Positions 58,548 through 64,000 of a stretch of DNA of 64,000 bases are shown one piece after another. The notes below the pieces were generated by a model. It saw only the letters and a list, made by a program, of their open reading frames with translations. It did not search any database and was not told the DNA's origin. The DNA is taken from the NCBI RefSeq assembly GCF_024628865.1, contig NZ_CP102384.1, forward strand, positions 1,499,001-1,563,000, in the 5' to 3' direction. Position 1 is the stretch's first letter, and every line of letters starts with the position of its first letter. The DNA comes from Sphingopyxis sp. DBS4. GTDB taxonomy: Bacteria > Pseudomonadota > Alphaproteobacteria > Sphingomonadales > Sphingomonadaceae. The translations under genes were made by a program, and so were the position numbers.

Positions 58548-60068
58548 CTAGGCCGTCTCCGCTTCCCCCATCAGCCGTTTCGCGAGGAACAGCTTGAACA
58601 GGATGAACGCGACCAGCCCGACCGCAGCGGTCGCGACGTGGAACAGCCAGAAGCTGGTCGTCGGCATCGACGAATACCAGGTGCCGACCTCGCCGACGAC
58701 CTTGTTCGCGCCGAAGAAGGCGAGATAATAGATGCCGACGATCGTCGCGTTGAGCGCCTTCGGCGCCAGCTTGGTGAAGAGCGCGAGGCTCACGGGCAGG
58801 ATGTGCGCAAAGCCGATGCTGTTGAGCAAATGGAACATCACCGGCCAGAACAGCCCGATCTTGCCGCCGCCCTGCGTCGCCGCCGCCATGACCAGGCAGA
58901 GTCCGCCGGCGATGGTAAAAACGCTGCCGATGATCATCTTGCCAAGCTCGTCGGGCTCGCGGTGGCGCTTGCCGTACCAGACATAGAAGGCGGCGACCGC
59001 GGCGAGCATCGAGAAGCTGGCGGCGGCGTCGATCGTGATCATCCAACTCGTCGGCAGGGTGGTGCCGAAGAAGGTGAGCTGGAAATGCTGGTCGGCCCAG
59101 ACCAGATAGGCGTTGAAGATTTCCTGATTGGTGAGCAGCGCGACCGCCATCACCGGCACCAGCACGATGACGGCGAGGACGCGCAAGCGGTCGCTCGTCT
59201 CCATTCCCAAAATCCAGCTGGCAACGAGATAGAGAGCGACCGCTGCCGCGATACCTTCGATGAGCCGGTAATCGAACCCGAGCGCAGGCGCTGCGATGAA
59301 AAGCAGGATTACGGATGCTATCAGCACCAAGGCGACTATGGTCGCGCGGCTCATGCCCTGTGCTCCGGCGATCCGGACGGGCCGATTATCCGCGGGCAAC
59401 CACGGCCCCGCCATGATGTAGAGGATCAGACCGAGCACCATCACCACGCCCGCGGTGCCGAAACCCCAGTGCCAGCCGACCTTTTCGCCGAGCGTGCCCG
59501 AGATCAGCGGCGCGGCGATCACGCTGACGTTGATTGCGATATAGAAGATCTGGAACGCCATCGCGCGGCGGAGATCGTTCGGCCCGTAGAGTTCGCCGAC
59601 CTGGCTCGCGATATTGCCCTTGAACAGCCCGACCCCGACGATCAGCGCGAGCAGGGCGAAGAGGAAGGCGCCCTCGAACGCCATCAGGAAATGCCCCGCC
59701 GCCATGAACAGGCCGCCGAGGATCAGCGTCGTCCGCCGCCCGAGCCAGCGGTCGGCGATTAGCCCGCCGAGGATCGGGGTCAGATAGACGAGCGAGGTAT
59801 AATCGCCGAAAATCTTCGACGCGAAGGGCTGGCCGTCGATCCCGCCATACCAGCCGCGCAACGCTTCGAGCCCGATCACGCCGCCCGCATGTTCGGGCAG
59901 CAGCAGATATTTGACCATGTAGAGCACGAGCAATGTCTGCATCGAATAATAGGAAAAGCGCTCGCACCCCTCGACGAAGGCGAGATAGCCGAGCCCTTTC
60001 GGATGGCCCAGAAAGGCGCGGTCGCTGCGGTCCGCCTCGAAATCAGGCGTCGCTTCGGCGATGGTCAT
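58548..60068 (-). CDS. POT/PTR family proton-coupled peptide transporter
   Basis: This 506-residue MFS protein has the family signature FVEGCERFSYYSMQTLLVLYM (ExxERFxYY, residues about 32-52). The first loop PILGGLIADRWLGRRTTLILGG, the second signature LFKGNIASQVGELYGPNDLRRAMAFQIFYIAINVSVIAAPLI and about 12-14 helices follow. ATG 60068 (MTIAEATPDF) is the only start that fits; the longer open frame upstream covers a repeat. It probably imports di- and tripeptides. A 320-bp upstream gap holds its promoter and a type F repeat. Confidence 0.92.
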   Translation of the reverse strand: MTIAEATPDFEADRSDRAFLGHPKGLGYLAFVEGCERFSYYSMQTLLVLYMVKYLLLPEHAGGVIGLEALRGWYGGIDGQPFASKIFGDYTSLVYLTPILGGLIADRWLGRRTTLILGGLFMAAGHFLMAFEGAFLFALLALIVGVGLFKGNIASQVGELYGPNDLRRAMAFQIFYIAINVSVIAAPLISGTLGEKVGWHWGFGTAGVVMVLGLILYIMAGPWLPADNRPVRIAGAQGMSRATIVALVLIASVILLFIAAPALGFDYRLIEGIAAAVALYLVASWILGMETSDRLRVLAVIVLVPVMAVALLTNQEIFNAYLVWADQHFQLTFFGTTLPTSWMITIDAAASFSMLAAVAAFYVWYGKRHREPDELGKMIIGSVFTIAGGLCLVMAAATQGGGKIGLFWPVMFHLLNSIGFAHILPVSLALFTKLAPKALNATIVGIYYLAFFGANKVVGEVGTWYSSMPTTSFWLFHVATAAVGLVAFILFKLFLAKRLMGEAETA

Positions 60069-60198
60069 GGATTGTCCCCCGGTGATCGGTCTTGTTGCGG
60101 CGATCCATAAGGTTTCAGATGAAACTTGCCAGCGGCAATCGACGAACGGCGGAACTCGGGGCGAGGGAATGGCTAGAAGCGAACGATTGCGGACGTAA

Positions 60199-60344
60199 GA
60201 TCCTCCCCGGCACGGGGAGGGGGACCACCGAAGGTGGTGGAGGGGCAGGTGCGTCATGGCGCGCCTTTTCTGGATCGAAGCGTAAACCGAGGGTGCCCCT
60301 CCACCATGCTTCGCATGGTCCCCCTCCCCGTGCCGGGGAGGATC
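60199..60344. repeat. Intergenic palindromic repeat, type F
   Basis: Outer arms GATCCTCCCCGGCACGGGGA.../...CCCCGTGCCGGGGAGGATC continue inward with GGGGGACCA / TGGTCCCCC, a small hairpin in each arm (CCACCGAAGGTGG; CCATGCTTCGCATGG) and GGTGGAGGGGCA / TGCCCCTCCACC. It lies in the 320-bp gap between the transporter start and the cyclase stop. The rest of the gap shows no gene. Confidence 0.85.
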
Positions 60345-60388
60345 GGCTACGTCCGCTCCCCACCCCGAAGCCGACCCCCAGCCCGCTG

Positions 60389-61153
60389 CTATTCCACCAA
60401 CGCCACCGCCCGGATCCACCCCGCGCTCGCGCGTTCGATCTTCACCGGGAAGCAGGAGAGCGTCCAGCCGGTCGGCGGCAGCGCCGCGAGGTTGGTCAGC
60501 TTCTCGATCTGGTAATAGGGTTTGATCCGCCCCGCCTTGTGGCCTTCCCAGATGATCGACGGATCGCGCGTCTCGGCCCAGCGCCGCGCGGTGTGGCTGA
60601 ACGGCGCATCCCAGCTCCAGGCGTCGGTGCCGACGACCTTCACCCCGCGTGTCGTCAGGTAAAGCGTCGCCTCGGCGCCCATGCCGCAGCCCTGGTCGGT
60701 GAAAGCATCGGTGCCATAGACCGCGCCCGACTGGACGAGCACGATATCGAGCGGCTGGAGCGCGTGTCCGATGCGTGCGAGTTCGGCCTCGACCTCGGCA
60801 CCGCTCACGACATGGCCCGCGGGGCGATCCGAGAAATCGAGCTTCACGCCGGGGCGGAAGAAGAGGTCGAGCGGCGCCTCGTCGATGCTCGGCGCCGCAC
60901 TCGCGCCGCTGTCGGTCGTCGAATGGAAATGCCACGGCGCGTCCATGTGCGTGCCGTTGTGGGTGCTGAGCGTCAGACTCTCGACCGCCCAGCCCTCGCC
61001 GTCGGGAAGGTCGTCCTTCGTCAGCCCGGGGAAGAACATCGCGATCTGCTCCCACGTATTTTCGTGGGTCATGTAGGTGATCTGCGGACGCATCACCGGC
61101 GGGTCGGACACGACGTCGTTGGTGATCGGGATCGAGAGGTCGATGAACTGCAT
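60389..61153 (-). CDS. Cyclase/kynurenine-formamidase-like family protein
   Basis: This 254-residue metal-dependent hydrolase has the family motif LTLSTHNGTHMDAPWHFHST (HxGTHxDxPxH) near residues 60-79. FIDLSIPITNDVVSDPPV is at the N-terminus. DFSDRPAGHVVSGAEVEAEL and VQSGAVYGT follow, with late YYQIEKLTNLAALPPTGW. I start at ATG 61153 (MQFIDLSIPIT); the frame extends to 61189 without a better start. It could act on formylkynurenine or a related amide or lactone. It is divergent from the MFS gene. Confidence 0.87.
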   Translation of the reverse strand: MQFIDLSIPITNDVVSDPPVMRPQITYMTHENTWEQIAMFFPGLTKDDLPDGEGWAVESLTLSTHNGTHMDAPWHFHSTTDSGASAAPSIDEAPLDLFFRPGVKLDFSDRPAGHVVSGAEVEAELARIGHALQPLDIVLVQSGAVYGTDAFTDQGCGMGAEATLYLTTRGVKVVGTDAWSWDAPFSHTARRWAETRDPSIIWEGHKAGRIKPYYQIEKLTNLAALPPTGWTLSCFPVKIERASAGWIRAVALVE

Positions 61154-61258
61154 GGGGTCCAGTCTGCCACCGTTATGCTGCCGCGCCAAGAAGGCTTGCG
61201 CGATGACATGCGCGGGTTAGAGATGGCGCAAAGCCCGAACCGGGGCAGGGGAGAGTAT

Positions 61259-62887
61259 ATGACCGACGCAGCCGCCGTCGCCGATCACGGCGCGGGCTAT
61301 CAGCCGACCGCGCAGGATATTCGCCTGGTCATCGCCGCCTCTTCGGCGGGGACGATTTTCGAATGGTATGATTTCTTCATCTACGGCACGCTTGCGGCGA
61401 TCATCGGCAAGGCGTTTTTCCCCAGTGACAATGCGACGCTCGAGGTGCTGCTCGTCTGGGCTGGGTTCGCGGTCGGGTTCGGTTTCCGGCCGCTCGGCGC
61501 GGTGCTGTTCGGTTTCCTCGGTGACCGCCTCGGGCGCAAATATACCTTTCTGATCACCGTCACCCTGATGGGGATCGCGACCGCGGGCGTCGGCATGATC
61601 CCGTCCGCGGCAACGATCGGCATCGCGGCGCCGATCATCGTCATAGCGCTGCGCATCCTCCAGGGGCTGGCGCTCGGCGGCGAATATGGCGGCGCCGCGA
61701 TTTACGTCGCCGAGCATTCACCGCCCGAAAAGCGCGGTTTCTACACCAGCTTCATTCAGGCGAGCGTCGTCGGCGGTTTCGTGCTCAGCCTGATTGTCGT
61801 GCTCGGTTGCAAGGCCGTCATGTCGGACGCACTCTGGGAAAGCTGGGGCTGGCGCGTGCCCTTCCTCCTCTCGCTGGTGCTGCTCGCCGTTTCGCTGTGG
61901 ATGCGACTCAAACTGTCGGAAAGTCCGGTGTTCCGCGCGATGAAGGCCGAGGGTGAACTCGCGAAAAATCCGCTCAAGGAGAGCTTCACCTATCCGGGCA
62001 ATCCGAAGCGCATTCTCGTCGCGATGATCGGGATCGCCGCGGGGCTGACGGTGATCTGGTACACTGCGATGTTCTCCGGCCTTTCCTTCCTCAAGGGGCC
62101 GATGAAGGTCGAGGAGACCGCCGCCGAGATCATCGTCGGTGCGGCGGCGGCGCTCGGCATGGGCTTTTTCCTGCTGGCGGGGCGCCTGTCGGACCGGATC
62201 GGGCGCAAGAAGCCGATCGTCTGGGGCTATGGCGTCACGCTCGTGCTGCTCTTCCCGCTGTTCTGGTGGATGGGCAGCGTCGCCAATCCCGTGCTCGAAG
62301 CGGCGGCGGCGCGTGCGCCGGTCGTCGTCACCGGGTCGCAGTGCAGCTTCGACCCCTTCGCCAAGGAACAGGCGACCGCGTGCGGCAAGACGCTGGGCGA
62401 ACTGACGAAGCTGGGGGTGCCCTACAAGGTCGCGGCGAGCGACAGCGGCTTCGACAGCGTCGCGATCCATATCGGCGGCAAACAGGTCGCGAGCGACGAC
62501 CCGGCGCTGCTCAAGCCGGCGCTCGAGGCAATGGGCTACAGCTTCGAACCGCAGGTTCCCGGCGCGCTCGGCATTGCCGTCATCCTCATCGCGCTGCTCG
62601 GATTGAGCGCCTTGTCGGGCTTCACCTACGGCCCCGTCGCCGCGCTCCTCTCCGAAATGTTCCCGCCGCACGTCCGCTATTCGTCGCTGTCGATCCCCTA
62701 TCATCTCGGCTGCGGCTATTTCGGCGGCTTCCTGCCGCTGATCGCGAGTTTCATCGTCGCCAAGACGGGCAATGCCTATTCGGGCCTTTGGTACACCTGG
62801 GGCGTGGTGCTCGTTGCTTTCCTGCTCACCGCCTTCATGCTCGAGGAGCCGGTCGAGGGACAATGGGACAAGGCTGCCGTCGGCTGA
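61259..62887 (+). CDS. MFS transporter, metabolite:H+ symporter type, with a large loop insertion
   Basis: This 542-residue transporter begins ASSAGTIFEWYDFFIYGTLAAIIG, the MHS signature. The loop GFLGDRLGRKYTFLITVTLMG and the RILQGLALGGEYGGAAIYVAEHSPPEKRGFYTSFIQAS motif follow. A hydrophilic segment of about 90 residues (345-432), with two cysteines (GSQCSFDPF, TACGKTLGE), interrupts the second half and is absent from typical ~440-residue members. ATG 61259 follows AGGGGAGAG. The substrate is probably a carboxylate or osmolyte but is unproven. Confidence 0.9.
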   Translation: MTDAAAVADHGAGYQPTAQDIRLVIAASSAGTIFEWYDFFIYGTLAAIIGKAFFPSDNATLEVLLVWAGFAVGFGFRPLGAVLFGFLGDRLGRKYTFLITVTLMGIATAGVGMIPSAATIGIAAPIIVIALRILQGLALGGEYGGAAIYVAEHSPPEKRGFYTSFIQASVVGGFVLSLIVVLGCKAVMSDALWESWGWRVPFLLSLVLLAVSLWMRLKLSESPVFRAMKAEGELAKNPLKESFTYPGNPKRILVAMIGIAAGLTVIWYTAMFSGLSFLKGPMKVEETAAEIIVGAAAALGMGFFLLAGRLSDRIGRKKPIVWGYGVTLVLLFPLFWWMGSVANPVLEAAAARAPVVVTGSQCSFDPFAKEQATACGKTLGELTKLGVPYKVAASDSGFDSVAIHIGGKQVASDDPALLKPALEAMGYSFEPQVPGALGIAVILIALLGLSALSGFTYGPVAALLSEMFPPHVRYSSLSIPYHLGCGYFGGFLPLIASFIVAKTGNAYSGLWYTWGVVLVAFLLTAFMLEEPVEGQWDKAAVG

Positions 62888-62892
62888 CCCCA

Positions 62893-62919
62893 TTGGCGGT
62901 GTCCGCAAAGGCGTATAGG
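62893..62919 (+). promoter_or_regulatory. Candidate alr promoter, possibly leaderless
   Basis: TTGGCG (62893-62898) and TATAGG (62914-62919) are 15 nt apart, and the -10 lies 8 nt before the alr ATG. If active, transcription would start at or next to the start codon. A similar TATAGG lies 8 nt before the dehydratase ATG at 24260. Confidence 0.35.
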
Positions 62920-62927
62920 TCGGCGGT

Positions 62928-63971
62928 ATGATCGACATCGCTTCTCCGCTCCGTCTCCGTCTCGATTCCGCCGCGCTCGTCCAGAATTGGCAATGGCTAG
63001 CCGCGCGGAGTCCCGGCGCGTGCGGCGCGGCGATCAAGGCCGATGGCTATGGACTCGGTGCCGCGAAGGTCATGCGACACCTCGCTGCCGCCGGTTGCCG
63101 CGACTTCTTCGTCGCCACCTGGGCCGAAGCCGCCGCGCTGATGCCGCTCGCCGGCGATGTGTCGCTGTCGGTCTTTCATGGCGTGGGCGAGGTCGACATG
63201 GTCGCCGCGCGGACGCTGCCCGTGCGTCCAGTCCTGAACAGCGTCGAACAGGTCCGGCGCTGGCGCGCGGCGGGCGAGGGGCGGCCGTGCGACGTCATGG
63301 TCGACACGGGCATGAACCGCCTCGGCCTGCGGGTCGAGGAAGCGCTTGGCGGCGCGCTGGACGGGTTGGCGATCGACACTTTGCTCAGCCACCTTGCGTC
63401 GGCGGACGAGGACAGCGAGCAGAATGCACGGCAACTCGCGACCTTCCGCGCCGTGCGCCAGGCCGTTCCGGCGCGGCGCTACAGCCTCGCGAACAGCGCG
63501 GGCATCTGCCTCGGCTCCGATTACGGCTTCGACCTGACGCGTCCCGGACTGGCACTCTATGGCGGCGTACCGCGCCGCGAGGCCGCGGGGCATATCCGCC
63601 AGGTCGCCTTTCCCGAGGCGCGGGTACTTCAGATACGCGACGTGCGCGCGGGTGAGCCCGTCGGCTATGGCGCGACCTGGATCGCGCCGGTCGACAGCCG
63701 CATCGCGATCGCCAATATGGGCTACGCCGACGGCTATCTGCGCTGCCACGCCGGGCAGGGCGGCGCGGCGTGGCAGGCGCGCGACCTGCCGCTCGTCGGC
63801 CGTGTGTCGATGGATCTGGTCGCCTTCGACGCCAGCGCCGCCGACGGCTTGGCCGAGGGCGACTGGCTGGCGCTCGACTACGAACTGCCATCGACCGCGG
63901 CGCGTAGCGGCTTGTCGCAATATGAGTTGCTGACGGGACTGGGGAAGCGGTTCGAGCGGCACTGGATTTGA
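62928..63971 (+). CDS. alr: Alanine racemase
   Basis: This 347-residue PLP enzyme supplies D-alanine for peptidoglycan. PLP Lys37 is in GAAIKADGYGLGAAKV. MVDTGMNRLGLR, LANSAGICLGSDYGFDLTRPGLALYGG, the catalytic Tyr in GEPVGYGATWIAP, and IANMGYADGYLR and LVGRVSMDLVAFD are all present. The start is ATG 62928, 40 nt after the MFS stop. The gene ends 29 nt before the window edge. Confidence 0.95.
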   Translation: MIDIASPLRLRLDSAALVQNWQWLAARSPGACGAAIKADGYGLGAAKVMRHLAAAGCRDFFVATWAEAAALMPLAGDVSLSVFHGVGEVDMVAARTLPVRPVLNSVEQVRRWRAAGEGRPCDVMVDTGMNRLGLRVEEALGGALDGLAIDTLLSHLASADEDSEQNARQLATFRAVRQAVPARRYSLANSAGICLGSDYGFDLTRPGLALYGGVPRREAAGHIRQVAFPEARVLQIRDVRAGEPVGYGATWIAPVDSRIAIANMGYADGYLRCHAGQGGAAWQARDLPLVGRVSMDLVAFDASAADGLAEGDWLALDYELPSTAARSGLSQYELLTGLGKRFERHWI

Positions 63972-64000
63972 GAACGACCCGAACTTGCGGGCCTCGCATG

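Overview
The window is about 64 kb of GC-rich, gene-dense chromosome from an alphaproteobacterium, most likely a sphingomonad close to Sphingopyxis. The reasons are the ALAS-type hemA, the alphaproteobacterial gene repertoire, and a complete ornithine decarboxylase plus carboxyspermidine pathway (spermidine is the classic polyamine of Sphingopyxis, whereas Sphingomonas sensu stricto makes homospermidine). The genus is an inference from content. I see no rRNA, tRNA, prophage, transposase or CRISPR array. Nearly all genes share one codon style, so this looks like core chromosome rather than a mobile island.

Layout: 1-4266 (minus): uracil-DNA-glycosylase-like protein, lytic transglycosylase, MoaB, radical SAM protein running off the left edge. 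4387-9272 (plus): ETF-ubiquinone oxidoreductase, TPR protein, ispE, N-formylglutamate amidohydrolase, mostly with 1-4 nt overlaps. 9332-14243 (plus): ilvD, a lipoprotein, Nnr, a 23S rRNA m5U methyltransferase. 14279-17815 (minus): two MAPEG proteins, a CaiB/BaiF CoA-transferase, glutamate dehydrogenase. 18137-24192: polyamine block (ornithine decarboxylase with a structured leader, carboxy(nor)spermidine decarboxylase and dehydrogenase) enclosing a cyclic-nucleotide-binding/thioredoxin-reductase-like fusion on the other strand. 24260-29386: a serine/threonine dehydratase, lipoprotein, GNAT, then nitroreductase/hemA and murI on minus. 29543-37870 (plus): plsY-dprA, a vWA protein, a secreted protein, topA and a lipase-like hydrolase. 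38009-40851 (minus): lepB-rnc-era and a membrane protein, each coupled by short overlaps. 41082-45224 (plus): pgi, glutathione reductase, an SDR.

45258-57943 is the most coherent system. A RamB/ScfR-type regulator is transcribed away from an 11-kb plus-strand array: pccB, two small proteins, methylmalonyl-CoA epimerase, methylmalonyl-CoA mutase, a membrane protein, O-acetylhomoserine sulfhydrylase, a secreted protein, bioB, a secreted protein and pccA. This is the propionyl-CoA to succinyl-CoA route, with biotin synthase for the carboxylase built in. The intergenic region holds several TTTGCAAA-type sites like those bound by RamB-family regulators. 58035-63971: CsaA-like protein, POT peptide transporter, cyclase-family hydrolase, MHS-type MFS transporter and alanine racemase.

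About fifteen long palindromic repeats of several sequence families sit in the gaps between genes. Most large antisense open frames are artefacts of high GC. Nothing here is a clear brand-new multi-gene system. The points most worth a second look are the ornithine decarboxylase leader, the propionate operator array, an orphan CdiI-like gene, the CNB-TrxR fusion without a CXXC, and a uracil-DNA-glycosylase fold lacking its usual catalytic motif.
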